Source: DASPFV01 sp035620975 (GTDB taxonomy: Bacteria; Acidobacteriota; Vicinamibacteria; Vicinamibacterales; 2-12-FULL-66-21). From it: DNA of 18,009 nt. The stretch spans positions 1 through 18,009 of the forward strand of contig DASPFV010000082.1 of assembly GCA_035620975.1 (NCBI GenBank), given 5' to 3'. The position numbers were made by a program, and so were the translations under genes. The notes under the pieces are model-generated. The model made no database searches. It had not been told where the DNA came from and was given only the letters and a program-made list of their open reading frames with translations. This document shows positions 1 through 7,585 of this stretch, in pieces. Numbering within the stretch: the first letter of the stretch is position 1; each line of letters starts with the position of its first letter.

Positions 1-30
1 GTCAATGCAAGACCTGACCCCGGCTACCGG

Positions 31-1431
31 CTACCCGACCCGCCGGATCCGCACAAAGTTCGCGTCCGGGCGATCCAGCTCGGGGCTGACGCCGATGAAC
101 ACCAGCACGGCGCCGGCGGCCACGAGGCCGTGGCGCACCAGCTCGGCCTCCAGCGCGACACCGCTGGCCTCCGACGTCACGAACGGCACCACCCCCCGCA
201 GCACCGACAGCCGACCGGCCACGGCTTCCGTGAACGTGGCGGCGATGATGGGGGCCGCAGGCCGCAGCGACGACAGCAGGCGCGCCGTCTTGCCCTCGCG
301 CGTCACCGCCACGATCGCATCCGCCCGGCCGGCCGTGGCCAGGGTCACGCCCGCCTCGCACAGAGCTCGCCCGTGCAGACTGCCCGTCGGATCGGCGGCC
401 GGCCGCACCGCGTCGGACGAGGGCAGCAGCTCCGCGTCGCGAATGACCGCATCCAGCGTCCGGACGGCGCGGACGGGGAACGCGCCGACGGCAGTCTCGC
501 CGGCGAGCATGATCGCGTCCGCGCCCTCGTCCACGGCGTTGGCCGCGTCGCTGACCTCGGCGCGCGTCGGCCGGGGCTCGCTCCGCATCGACTCCAGCAC
601 CTGCGTTGCCAGGATGGCCGGGCGGCCCATGATCCGGGCCCGCCGGATGATCGCCTTTTGCAGCCGGGGCACCTGCTCGAGCGGAACCTCCAGCCCGAGA
701 TCGCCGCGCGCGACCATGACGCCGGCGACGATCTCGAGGATGTCTCCGAGATTCTCGACCGCTGCCGGCCGTTCAATCTTCGCAATGAGCGGCACCTCGC
801 GCCCCGCCGACCTCATGAGCGCCTGCGCCCCCGCGACGTCCTCGGCGGTCTGCACGAAGCTCACGGCGACGAGATCGACGCCGAGCTCCAGGCCGAACCG
901 CAGGTCGAGCTCGTCCTTCGGGGTGATCGCCGACGCGGGAAGCGCCACGCCGGGCGCGTTGATGCCCTTCTTTCCACCCAGTGGTCCCCCGTTCACGATG
1001 GTCGTCACGAGCTCGCCGTTCTCGCGGGCCACCACGCGGAGCTCGATTCGGCCGTCGTCGAGCAGGAGGCGATCGCCGGGCCTCGCCGACTCCAGAAGCG
1101 GGGCATAGGCCGTGAAAATGCGGCCCGGCTCGCCGGGCCGATCCCCGAGCCCGATCCGGAGGTCCCGGCCTTCGACGAGGTCCATCGGGACGTCCCCCTG
1201 AAGAGGCCCCGTACGGATCTTCGGGCCGCTGAGATCCTGCAGGATGCCGATCCGGCGTTGCGCCCGACGCGCAGCGTCCCGTATGCGCGCGTAGACCGAC
1301 GCGTGTGATTCGTGGGTGCCGTGCGAGAAGTTGAGGCGGAAGACGTCGACCCCGGCCTCGACGAGCTCCGCCAGGACGGCGTCGCTGTCGCTGGCAGGCC
1401 CGATTGTCGCAACGATCTTGGTGTTTCTCAT
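31..1431 (-). CDS. pyk: pyruvate kinase
   Basis: Encodes a 466-residue pyruvate kinase, the last ATP-forming step of glycolysis (phosphoenolpyruvate plus ADP to pyruvate plus ATP) in the cytoplasm. The start chosen is the ATG giving MRNTKIVATIGPAS, the normal N-terminus; an upstream in-frame extension reaches into the dehydrogenase gene and is Arg-rich, so it is rejected. Visible family features are FRLNFSHG (residues 31-38, substrate and cation site), GPKIRTG (69-75), LLDDGRIEL at the small B domain (about 70-170), the catalytic lysine in LIAKIE (K218, with Mg ligand E220), VARGDLGLE (D244), ILATQVLESM (273-282) and PTRAEVSDAANAV. The C-terminal domain is complete. The residue in GPKIRTG that is Glu in potassium-dependent enzymes is Lys (K71), which in this family predicts potassium independence. 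It lies 73 nt downstream of the dehydrogenase, with two hairpins in the gap. Identification is near certain. Confidence 0.97.
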   Translation of the reverse strand: MRNTKIVATIGPASDSDAVLAELVEAGVDVFRLNFSHGTHESHASVYARIRDAARRAQRRIGILQDLSGPKIRTGPLQGDVPMDLVEGRDLRIGLGDRPGEPGRIFTAYAPLLESARPGDRLLLDDGRIELRVVARENGELVTTIVNGGPLGGKKGINAPGVALPASAITPKDELDLRFGLELGVDLVAVSFVQTAEDVAGAQALMRSAGREVPLIAKIERPAAVENLGDILEIVAGVMVARGDLGLEVPLEQVPRLQKAIIRRARIMGRPAILATQVLESMRSEPRPTRAEVSDAANAVDEGADAIMLAGETAVGAFPVRAVRTLDAVIRDAELLPSSDAVRPAADPTGSLHGRALCEAGVTLATAGRADAIVAVTREGKTARLLSSLRPAAPIIAATFTEAVAGRLSVLRGVVPFVTSEASGVALEAELVRHGLVAAGAVLVFIGVSPELDRPDANFVRIRRVG

Positions 1432-1477
1432 ACGTCCGGTCGGGGCCCAAGGCCCGTGACGCCGGGCCGCCAGCGAC

Positions 1478-1496
1478 GGCAGGCTGAGCGCCTGCC
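1478..1496 (-). terminator. intergenic hairpin between dehydrogenase and pyk
   Basis: A perfect 7-bp inverted repeat (GGCAGGC / GCCTGCC, 5-nt loop) begins 8 nt after the dehydrogenase stop codon. A second, shorter hairpin (5-bp stem GGGCC/GGCCC, 1443-1455) lies 11 nt before the pyk start. Neither is followed by a T-run, so an intrinsic terminator is not demonstrated. They may instead reduce read-through or protect the 3' end of the upstream mRNA. Confidence 0.35.
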
Positions 1497-1504
1497 ATAC
1501 CGCC

Positions 1505-2611
1505 TCAGCCGATCCACGGGTCGACGAGCGCCTTCGTGATCGCCATTCGCTCGGCATCGGCGAGCGCCTCGCCCACCGACGCCAGCCCGTACGTGCGCTC
1601 CCCCAGCGCCCGCCATGGCACCGATGCGGCGTGGCGCTCCAGCAGTGTCAAGGCTCGCAGAAAGTGGCCGGCATCGCTTCCCCAACACCCTCGAATCTCC
1701 AGGTGCTTGCGGTTGATCTGGCGGTGTACGTTCACCGTGCTGGGCCCCACGTCGGTGTAATGGCCCGCGATGACGTACCGTCCGCCGTCGCGCACCAGCG
1801 AGAGGCCTTCTTCGACGGCGAGCGGCGAGCCGGCAGCTTCGATCGCCACGTCCACCCCCTCACCGTGCGTCTGGGCCCGGACCTCTTCCAGGCGCTGGGC
1901 AGGGCTGGTCTCGGCGAGGTTCCAGACGTGGTCCGCGCCCATCGCCCTGGCCAGCGCCAGCCGGCGCGCGGGGCTGCCGATCGCCAGGATCGTCGAAGCC
2001 CCGCCCAAGCGCGCCAGGGCGATTGTGCTGAGACCGACGGCGCCAACGCCCTGCACGAGGACGCTGTCGGCAGGCCGCAGCGAAGCCCGCTCCAGGATGT
2101 GCACGGCCGTGAGCAGGCCGCAGCCGCCGCCGATGTAATCGTCGAAGCCCACTGCCTCCGGCAGCTTCGCCACCCCGACGCCCGGCTCGAGATACACGAA
2201 CTGCGACCAGCCGCCGAACAATCCTTCGTCGGCGGAATCGGTGATGCCGTAGACACGCCGCGCCGTGCAGCGGGTGGGCGTCCGATGCACGGTGCACGCG
2301 CGGCACCGGCCGCACGTGCGGTGGACGTCGAAGAACACGGCCCGATCGCCCTCACGCAGGCGCGATCCGTCCAGCGGGGCCAGCGATCCGCGGATCGCGT
2401 CGAGGACGCCGGCCGACACGTGACCGGGAATGATCGGATATGGTACGCCCGTGAGCCGGCCATGCCAGAGATGCACGTCGGTGCCGCACACCTCCGACCG
2501 CACGCTCCGCAGGAGCGCCGACCCGGGCGGCAGCGCGGGCCTCGCGAACTCCCTGATCTCCACCGGGACGCGTGGCCCGGGCATGACGGCGGCGAGGATA
2601 CGGTCGCTCAC
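1505..2611 (-). CDS. zinc-dependent medium-chain alcohol dehydrogenase
   Basis: A 368-residue medium-chain (zinc) dehydrogenase/reductase that should oxidise an alcohol or polyol with NAD(P). The GTG at 2611 (reading MSDRILAAVMPGP) is preferred because an AAGGG lies about 11 nt upstream and the first strand of the fold begins here; ATG at 2584 is the alternative. Visible features are C42 in EVCGTDVHLWHG and H64 in IIPGHVSAG (catalytic zinc), the four-Cys structural zinc loop C100-x2-C103-x2-C106-x7-C114, a GGGCGLLTAV segment that should supply the third catalytic ligand, and the Rossmann motif GVGAVGLSTIALARLGG. The usual GHE is GHV here, so the conserved Glu next to the zinc-ligand His is missing. 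The substrate cannot be read from the sequence. It is upstream of and co-directional with pyk, and divergent from the gene at 2685. Confidence 0.9.
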   Translation of the reverse strand: MSDRILAAVMPGPRVPVEIREFARPALPPGSALLRSVRSEVCGTDVHLWHGRLTGVPYPIIPGHVSAGVLDAIRGSLAPLDGSRLREGDRAVFFDVHRTCGRCRACTVHRTPTRCTARRVYGITDSADEGLFGGWSQFVYLEPGVGVAKLPEAVGFDDYIGGGCGLLTAVHILERASLRPADSVLVQGVGAVGLSTIALARLGGASTILAIGSPARRLALARAMGADHVWNLAETSPAQRLEEVRAQTHGEGVDVAIEAAGSPLAVEEGLSLVRDGGRYVIAGHYTDVGPSTVNVHRQINRKHLEIRGCWGSDAGHFLRALTLLERHAASVPWRALGERTYGLASVGEALADAERMAITKALVDPWIG

Positions 2612-2684
2612 GTCGTACGCTACCCTTGATGGCGCCACCCTGCGTCGCGGCGGCCAGGCGGGACGCCACCAGCTTACCATCCGA

Positions 2685-3368
2685 ATGCGTCGACTTCTTC
2701 CGGGTCTCGTCTGCCTGCAGCTCCTGAACCCGGCCGTGGCGTCCGGTCAGTCTCCGGCATCGATGCAGCCGCGGCGACAGTTCGTCACGATCAGCTACGA
2801 TTGGCTGTACAACCAGTCACTGCGGTTCGACGAGCACCCGCTGGAGGATCTGCTGGGCACGGACGTCGCGGCGGCGCAGTTCGAGGAGTACGAATACCGC
2901 ACGCGCGACGGCCGCACGCGCATCGACGTGCTCGAGTTCACGCGGCGCACGCAGGGCGCGGGCGTCACGCTGTACCCGCTCGGGCTGAGCGCGGGCGCGA
3001 CGCTGGGGATCCGGGCCAGCGTCGAAAACCTGCCGACCATCCGCATCGCATTCGACGGTCCGGACGCGCTCGACTCCTACACGCTCACCGACGCCAGAGC
3101 CTACGATGTCGCGGCGGGCGTCCATGTCGCCGATCGATCCGCCGGCTGGGGCCTCGGGAGCGTCGCGTTCGCCGCGGCGGGCCTGGGGCGCATGCGCAGC
3201 AGCCTGGGCGACGGGCGCCGGTACTTCGCGGAGGCCGGCGGCGCCCTGCGGTCGGGGCCCGTTGGCGTGGAGCTGGCGGTGAAGTTCGCCTGGAACCACC
3301 TCGACGCCCCGGTGGATCATGGTTTCCTGACAGTTCCGATTACGATACGAGGGACAGTGAGTTTCTGA
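2685..3368 (+). CDS. probable outer-membrane beta-barrel protein (hypothetical)
   Basis: A 227-residue protein that I do not recognise by family. The chosen start gives a short positively charged N-terminus and a hydrophobic stretch (MRRLLPGLVCLQLLNPAVASG) that looks like a signal peptide cleaved near residue 20-22. The mature part has alternating polar and hydrophobic segments with many aromatic and glycine residues, such as FVTISYDWLYNQ, GAGVTLYPLGLSAGATLGI and VGVELAVKFAWNHL. It ends in a C-terminal phenylalanine (RGTVSF), the pattern of outer-membrane barrels. A TACCAT hexamer lies 4 nt before the ATG and no Shine-Dalgarno is seen. Its stop TGA overlaps the next gene's ATG by one base, so it is translationally coupled to the small protein and amidase downstream. 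The function is unknown and the barrel assignment is an inference. Confidence 0.7.
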   Translation: MRRLLPGLVCLQLLNPAVASGQSPASMQPRRQFVTISYDWLYNQSLRFDEHPLEDLLGTDVAAAQFEEYEYRTRDGRTRIDVLEFTRRTQGAGVTLYPLGLSAGATLGIRASVENLPTIRIAFDGPDALDSYTLTDARAYDVAAGVHVADRSAGWGLGSVAFAAAGLGRMRSSLGDGRRYFAEAGGALRSGPVGVELAVKFAWNHLDAPVDHGFLTVPITIRGTVSF

Positions 3369-3544
3369 TGCACCACCCACCTGCAATCGAGGCCTGGCTG
3401 CGCAGTGCATGTGCCGACGCCGAGCGCCGAGGGCTGCCTGCCCTCGCACCGCTCCTCGAATCGCTCGCCCGCTCGACGGCGGCCCTCCGGGAAGCCGACC
3501 TGCGCGTCCTCGGCCCTGGGTCGCGCCCTCCGCTGCAGCCGTGA
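3368..3544 (+). CDS. 58-aa small helical protein, possible AtzG/GatC-like amidase partner
   Basis: A small ORF (58 residues) wedged exactly between two genes: its ATG shares one base with the previous stop (TGATG) and its TGA overlaps the GTG start of the amidase (GTGA). The predicted product is mostly amphipathic helix (IEAWLRSACADAERRGLPA, then a second helix ending in TAALREADLRV) followed by a short Pro-rich tail ending RPPLQP. Small two-helix proteins with such tails (AtzG-like/DUF4089, and GatC) are encoded beside amidase-signature enzymes and form complexes with them. The size, helix-helix-tail layout and position fit that role, but I see no diagnostic motif, so the family call is inference. 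Third-position GC is high, as in a real gene here. Confidence 0.55.
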   Translation: MHHPPAIEAWLRSACADAERRGLPALAPLLESLARSTAALREADLRVLGPGSRPPLQP

Positions 3545-4908
3545 ATCACCCGGACCTCCGCAGCATCTCCGAGATCGCGCCGCTGATACGCGCAGGAGCG
3601 ATCAGCGTGGTGGATCTCGTCTCGGCGTCCCTCGCACAGATCAGGACGCGGGCTTCACTCAACGCGATCATCACCGTGCTCGAGGACACCGCGCGCGAAG
3701 ACGCCCGGCGGCTCGATACCGAGATCCGCTCCGGGCGCTGGCGAGGTCCCCTCCACGGAATCCCCATCGCGGTGAAGGACCTGGTGGACGTGGCGGGGAC
3801 CCGGACGACGGCGGGATCCGCGATTCCAACGGCGGCGGCGGCCGTGGATGCTCCCGTCACGACGCGGCTGAGGGACGCCGGAGCGATCCTGGTCGCCAAG
3901 ACGAACCTGCACGAGTTCGCGTTCGGCACCACGAGCGACGAATCCGCGTTCGGCCCCGTGCGCCACCCGCAGGACGAGTCGCGGTCGGCGGGCGGCTCGA
4001 GCGGGGGGTCGGCCGCGGCGCTGGCGACGGGCATGTGCTTCGGCGCGCTCGGCACCGACACGGGCGGCTCCATCCGGATCCCGTCAGCGGTCTGCGGGAC
4101 GGTCGGACTCAAGCCGTCTCTCGGCGAGGTCTCCCTCGAGGGCGTCCTCCCTTTGAGCACCACACTCGATCACATCGGGCCGATGACCCGCTCCGTGCAG
4201 GATGCGGCGCTGATGTTCGAGGCGATGGCCGGACCCTCGAACGCGCCCGCCGCGCCGGCGGAGGGTTCACTGAGGTTCGGTGTGCTGCGCCCGTACTTTT
4301 GCGACAGGCTGGACAGCGGCGTCAGGGAAGCTCTCGACGAAGCCTGCACGCAGCTCGCGCGCGCGGGGCACGAGGTCCTCGAAGCGGCCGTCGAGCACGC
4401 GGACATCACGGCCGATGTCTACCTCCACATCGTGCTGCCGGAGGCGGCGTGGTACCACGGACCGCTGCTCGATCGCTCTGCCGGGCAGTACTCGCCCGGC
4501 GTCCGGATCCGCCTCGAGATGGGACGCTACGTGCTCGCGGAGGACTATGTGCGGGCCATGCACCTTCGCGACGAACTGCGGCGGCAGGTCGACCGCGCGC
4601 TGGAGGACGTCGACGCGCTGCTGCTGCCGTCGCTCGCGATTCCGGCACCGCTCCTGGGCGCGTCAACCGTCGCGGTCGGCGGGCATCAGGAGCCCGTCCG
4701 GGCACTCATGCTCCGGCTCACCCAGCTCTTCAACATCACGGGACACCCCGCGCTGGCACTGCCGGGAAAGCCCGGCGCGGATGGGCTGCCGCGAGGTCTC
4801 CAGCTCGTCGGCAAGGCGCGCCAGACGCGACGGCTGCTCTCGGTGGGCATGGCTGTCGAGCGTCAGATTTCCGGCGGCGCGGGGTCGGTTGGCGGCGGAA
4901 CCGGATGA
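3541..4908 (+). CDS. amidase (amidase-signature family, GatA/AtzF-like)
   Basis: A 455-residue amidase-signature enzyme that hydrolyses an amide, or transfers ammonia to or from one. The GTG start overlaps the stop of the 58-aa gene; a longer in-frame reading upstream is Arg/Pro-rich shadow and is rejected. The Ser-cisSer-Lys triad is complete: K79 in GIPIAVKDLVDV, S153 in SAGGSSGGSAAALATG, and nucleophile S177 in GTDTGGSIRIPSAVCG. The spacing (K79, then Ser 24 residues before Ser) matches GatA-type enzymes. GTVGLKPS and a C-terminal LTQLFNITGHPALALPG also match. It is probably not the housekeeping GatA, because gatB is absent and the neighbours are an outer-membrane protein and a small helical partner. 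The substrate is unknown. The last 46 nt may be overlapped by an antisense proline-rich ORF. Confidence 0.93.
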   Translation: MNHPDLRSISEIAPLIRAGAISVVDLVSASLAQIRTRASLNAIITVLEDTAREDARRLDTEIRSGRWRGPLHGIPIAVKDLVDVAGTRTTAGSAIPTAAAAVDAPVTTRLRDAGAILVAKTNLHEFAFGTTSDESAFGPVRHPQDESRSAGGSSGGSAAALATGMCFGALGTDTGGSIRIPSAVCGTVGLKPSLGEVSLEGVLPLSTTLDHIGPMTRSVQDAALMFEAMAGPSNAPAAPAEGSLRFGVLRPYFCDRLDSGVREALDEACTQLARAGHEVLEAAVEHADITADVYLHIVLPEAAWYHGPLLDRSAGQYSPGVRIRLEMGRYVLAEDYVRAMHLRDELRRQVDRALEDVDALLLPSLAIPAPLLGASTVAVGGHQEPVRALMLRLTQLFNITGHPALALPGKPGADGLPRGLQLVGKARQTRRLLSVGMAVERQISGGAGSVGGGTG

Positions 4909-5027
4909 ATATCGGGCACTTCCCCGACATCAGGATCGCCTGGCGGAATCGGCGTGTTCACCGGGGGCGGGTGCTTGATGGGATCGGGAGGATGCGGCAC
5001 GTCGGGAACGGGAGGTTGTTCGAGCAT
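4863..5027 (-). CDS. possible proline-rich mini-protein antisense to the amidase 3' end
   Basis: A 54-codon ORF on the minus strand (ATG at 5027, TGA at 4863-4865). It reads as a coherent proline-rich acidic peptide: 22 of 54 residues are Pro, often in DP, PPP and VP units, with 6 Asp, 3 Glu, one Lys and no Arg. Random antisense frames in this DNA are Arg-rich, so an Arg-free product stands out. The plus-strand frame over the same bases (4905-5093) is Arg/Gly-rich and looks like noise. Its 3' end overlaps the last 46 nt of the amidase. No clear Shine-Dalgarno precedes it. The rest of 4909-5126 holds only a 6-bp inverted repeat (5083-5088 / 5099-5104). Short Pro-rich proteins of unknown function are common in proteobacterial and acidobacterial genomes, but I cannot name a family. 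Confidence 0.4.
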   Translation of the reverse strand: MLEQPPVPDVPHPPDPIKHPPPVNTPIPPGDPDVGEVPDIHPVPPPTDPAPPEI

Positions 5028-5126
5028 GCAGGAACCAATGCAAGAACGGGCGCACCTGCGTCAGGGAACCTGGATGGCGGGAGCCCGGCCTGAAACGTCC
5101 GGGCGGCCTGGAGCGCGCCGCAGGCG

Positions 5127-6137
5127 GTGATCGCGCGCGTGTTCCACGGATGGGAGCGCCGTCTCGCCTCGTCCGCCGTCGGCCGTATGGTTCGCCCCTT
5201 CGAGCTGGGTCTCGAGTGGGTCGGGCTCGTTCGTGACGGGGACGCCGGTCACCTGGGGCGGCTCGCGTCCTGGGCCGATCGCATGGTGGCCGAGAGCGAG
5301 GCATTCTTCGCGGTGACGCCTGCGGACGACTACCGCCTCCACGGCGACTGCCTGACGTTTTCGAGCGCGGTCGTGACGCCGCACGCCGAGAACAACACCG
5401 TGCAGGCACGTTATTTCCCCGATGGCTCCGACGAGGGCCGGCGACGTGCGGTCCTGGTCCTGCCTCAGTGGAACGCCGACGCGGAAGGCCACGTCGGGCT
5501 CTGCCGGCTGCTGAACCGGTTCGGCCTCAGCGCGCTGAGACTGAGCCTGCCGTACCACGACGGCCGCATGCCTCCGGAGCTCCGCAGGGCCGATTACATC
5601 GTGAGCGCCAACCTGGGACGCACGGTCCAGGTGTGCCGACAGGCGGTCCTCGACGCGCGGCGCGCCATTGCCTGGCTCGCGCACCAGGGTTACGAGTCCG
5701 TCGGCATTCTCGGCACGAGCCTCGGTTCATGCCTCTCGATGCTGACCGCCGCGCACGAGCCGCTCGTTCGCGCCGCGGCGCTGAACCACATCTCGCCGTA
5801 CTTCGCCGACGTCGTGTGGAGCGGCCTCTCGACGGCGCACGTGCGTCAGAGCCTCGACGGCCGTGTAGACCTGCACGAGCTGCGGCGCATCTGGATGCCG
5901 ATCTCGCCGTTTCCCTATCTGGAGCGGATGCGCGACCGCCGTATCCTTCTCGTGTACGCGCGCTACGACCTGACGTTCCCCGTGGAGCTGTCGCGCCTCC
6001 TGGTCGGGGAGTTCCGCCGTCGGGGCATCGACCACGAGCTCACCATTCTGCCGTGCGGCCACTACAGCACGGGCGTCACCCCGTTCAAGTGGGTGGATGG
6101 GCTGGTCCTCTGCCGTTTTCTGGGCCGGAGCCTGTAA
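5127..6137 (+). CDS. alpha/beta hydrolase family protein
   Basis: A 336-residue serine hydrolase of the alpha/beta fold. The triad can be placed: nucleophile S198 in the elbow GTSLGS (196-201), the acid D281 in LLVYARYDLTFP, and H312 in LPCGHYSTG. The core strand AVLVLPQWNADAEGH and the segment ALRLSLPYHDGRMPPELRRADY match a group of uncharacterised bacterial hydrolases rather than a named esterase. There is no signal peptide, so it is probably cytoplasmic. The GTG at 5127 is taken as the start because the conserved-looking N-terminal RMVRPFELGLEWVG begins about residue 20; the next ATG (residue 21) would truncate it, and the ribosome site is weak. It lies 218 nt after the amidase on the same strand and could be part of the same transcription unit. 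The substrate is unknown. Confidence 0.85.
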   Translation: MIARVFHGWERRLASSAVGRMVRPFELGLEWVGLVRDGDAGHLGRLASWADRMVAESEAFFAVTPADDYRLHGDCLTFSSAVVTPHAENNTVQARYFPDGSDEGRRRAVLVLPQWNADAEGHVGLCRLLNRFGLSALRLSLPYHDGRMPPELRRADYIVSANLGRTVQVCRQAVLDARRAIAWLAHQGYESVGILGTSLGSCLSMLTAAHEPLVRAAALNHISPYFADVVWSGLSTAHVRQSLDGRVDLHELRRIWMPISPFPYLERMRDRRILLVYARYDLTFPVELSRLLVGEFRRRGIDHELTILPCGHYSTGVTPFKWVDGLVLCRFLGRSL

Positions 6138-6236
6138 AACGCGGCGCCACACCTGGACCGGGCTCCGGCGGGTGGCGGTCGACGAGCGGCAGGCGGAGGC
6201 GGGGGGAGGAACCGCTCCGGAAGACCCACCGTCCAA

Positions 6237-6266
6237 CTGACAGACTTGCTCGACCGGTTGTACACT
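6237..6266 (+). promoter_or_regulatory. putative sigma-70 promoter of small membrane protein
   Basis: CTGACA (6237-6242), an 18-nt spacer and TACACT (6261-6266). The start codon at 6279 is only 12 nt past the -10 hexamer, which would give a very short leader of about six nucleotides. Confidence 0.4.
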
Positions 6267-6278
6267 GAGCGCAAAGCC

Positions 6279-6482
6279 ATGAGTTTCGCGCGCGTCAGCC
6301 TCAGCCTCCTTGCCGTTGTCGGCCTGGTGGCCGTGGCGATGGCGGGCGCGACCATCTGGCTGCTCGTGACGCAGCCCGTGACGGTCGCGGATGCCGTCGC
6401 GCAAGGGGAGATCTCCCCGCTGGCCAGGGCACTCGGGGCTGCTCTGTTCGACGCGCTGCAGGGTCTCCTGAAATACCTCTGA
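6279..6482 (+). CDS. single-helix small membrane protein (hypothetical)
   Basis: A 67-residue peptide starting MSFARVSLSLL. Residues about 7-30 form one strongly hydrophobic segment (VSLSLLAVVGLVAVAMAGATIWLL), followed by a short amphipathic tail ending ALGAALFDALQGLLKYL. That predicts an inner-membrane protein with one helix plus a membrane-surface helix, or an uncleaved signal anchor. A TTG further upstream (6246) is in frame but lies inside the putative promoter, so the ATG is preferred. There is no good Shine-Dalgarno, consistent with a near-leaderless mRNA. It is convergent with the dehydrogenase ending at 6564. I do not recognise a family and the function is unknown. Confidence 0.6.
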   Translation: MSFARVSLSLLAVVGLVAVAMAGATIWLLVTQPVTVADAVAQGEISPLARALGAALFDALQGLLKYL

Positions 6483-6525
6483 AACGCGGCACACCAGCCC
6501 GCAGCCGGGCGTTCGAGGATCGCGT

Positions 6526-6542
6526 CTTCCGCATCGCGGAAG
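6526..6542. terminator. hairpin between convergent genes
   Basis: A perfect 7-bp stem (CTTCCGC / GCGGAAG) with a 3-nt ATC loop sits in the 81-nt gap between the stop at 6482 and the convergent stop at 6564. It lacks a T-run on either side, so it is at best a bidirectional 3'-end hairpin. Confidence 0.4.
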
Positions 6543-6563
6543 CGGCCGCACCCCGCGAGCGAG

Positions 6564-7583
6564 TCACACCTCCAGCACGATCTTCCCGAACTGCTCGCGC
6601 GCTTCCAGTCGCCGATGCGCGGCGGCCGCTTCCCGAAGCGGCAGCACGCTGTCGACCACCGGGCGCAGGCGGCCCGCAAAGTAGTGTGCCGCCGCGTCGA
6701 CCAGCTCCTGCCTGGCGCCCATGTACGAGCCGAGCAGCGAGAGCTGGCGCGCGAAGAGGTGGCGCAGGTCCAGCGACGCACGATGGCCGGTCGTCGCGCC
6801 GCACGTCACCAGGCGGCCACCGTTGGCGAGCGAGCGGACGCTGCGATCCCACGTCGCTTCGCCGACGTGCTCGACCACGACGTCCACGCCACGGCCTCCG
6901 GTGAGCGCACGCGCCTGCCTGCCGAAGTCGTCCGCGTCGTGATCGAACACCTGCTCGGCCCCGAGCTCCGCCGTGCGCGCCATCTTTGCCGCTCCCGACG
7001 TCGCGAACACCCTGGCGCCGTGCAGCCGCGCGACCTGGATCGCGGCCTGGCCCACCCCGCTGCCGCCGGCGAGCACGAGCACGACCTCGGCGGCCCGCAC
7101 CCGTGCGAGCGTCACCAGCATGTGCCACGCCGTCAGGAACGTAAGCGGGAAGGCCGCGGCCTCGACGAACGGAATGCCGGAGGGAATCGGCATGAGGTTC
7201 TCCGCAGGCACCGACACCAGCTCGGCATACCCGCCATCCGACATCAACCCCAGCACGTCGTAGGTTCGGCACAGATTGTCGCGCCCCTCGGCGCAGGCCT
7301 GGCACGTTCCGCAGCCGAGTCCGGGGTGAAGCATGACCCGCGTGCCCGCGGCCACACCGCCGCCGCCGGCGTCGACCACTTCGCCGGCGACATCGCTGCC
7401 GGAGATGTGCGGCAGCGGGATCTGCACCCGCTCTATCCCGCGGCGCTGCCAGAGATCCAGGTGGTTCAGCGCCGTCGCACGGACGCGGACGATCGCGCGG
7501 CCCGGAGCCGGCGGCGGATCCGGCGCGTCCTCGTAGCGCAGGACATCCGGGGGACCGTGTTGATGGAATCGGATGGATCTCAT
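6564..7583 (-). CDS. zinc-containing NAD(P)H quinone reductase-like dehydrogenase
   Basis: A 339-residue medium-chain dehydrogenase/reductase of the quinone-oxidoreductase-like, zinc-containing branch. The N-terminal segment MRSIRFHQHGPPDVLRYED is typical of quinone reductases. ATALNHLDLWQRRG and LPHISGSDVAGEVV mark the catalytic domain. A structural-zinc loop has four Cys (C91, C94, C97, C105; GCGTCQACAEGRDNLC). The nucleotide site is VLAGGSGVGQAAIQVARLHGA (from about residue 170), as in enzymes that bind NADPH. It should reduce quinones or activated alkenes, or oxidise alcohols; the substrate is not deducible. Its ATG is 2 nt from the end of a heptamer array that forms its whole upstream spacer, so its ribosome site must lie within or be made by the repeat (GAGAGCC units). 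It is downstream of, and co-directional with, the two M16 peptidases. Confidence 0.9.
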   Translation of the reverse strand: MRSIRFHQHGPPDVLRYEDAPDPPPAPGRAIVRVRATALNHLDLWQRRGIERVQIPLPHISGSDVAGEVVDAGGGGVAAGTRVMLHPGLGCGTCQACAEGRDNLCRTYDVLGLMSDGGYAELVSVPAENLMPIPSGIPFVEAAAFPLTFLTAWHMLVTLARVRAAEVVLVLAGGSGVGQAAIQVARLHGARVFATSGAAKMARTAELGAEQVFDHDADDFGRQARALTGGRGVDVVVEHVGEATWDRSVRSLANGGRLVTCGATTGHRASLDLRHLFARQLSLLGSYMGARQELVDAAAHYFAGRLRPVVDSVLPLREAAAAHRRLEAREQFGKIVLEV

Positions 7584-7585
7584 CT

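Noticed and set aside
5..1308. Long plus-strand ORFs antisense to pyruvate kinase
   Set aside because: Low-complexity Ser/Arg-rich products mirroring the clear pyk frame.
4905..5093. Plus-strand 62-codon ORF whose ATG overlaps the amidase stop (ATGA)
   Set aside because: The overlap looks attractive, but the product is Arg/Gly/Asn-rich with no structure, while the opposite strand reads as a coherent Pro-rich peptide.
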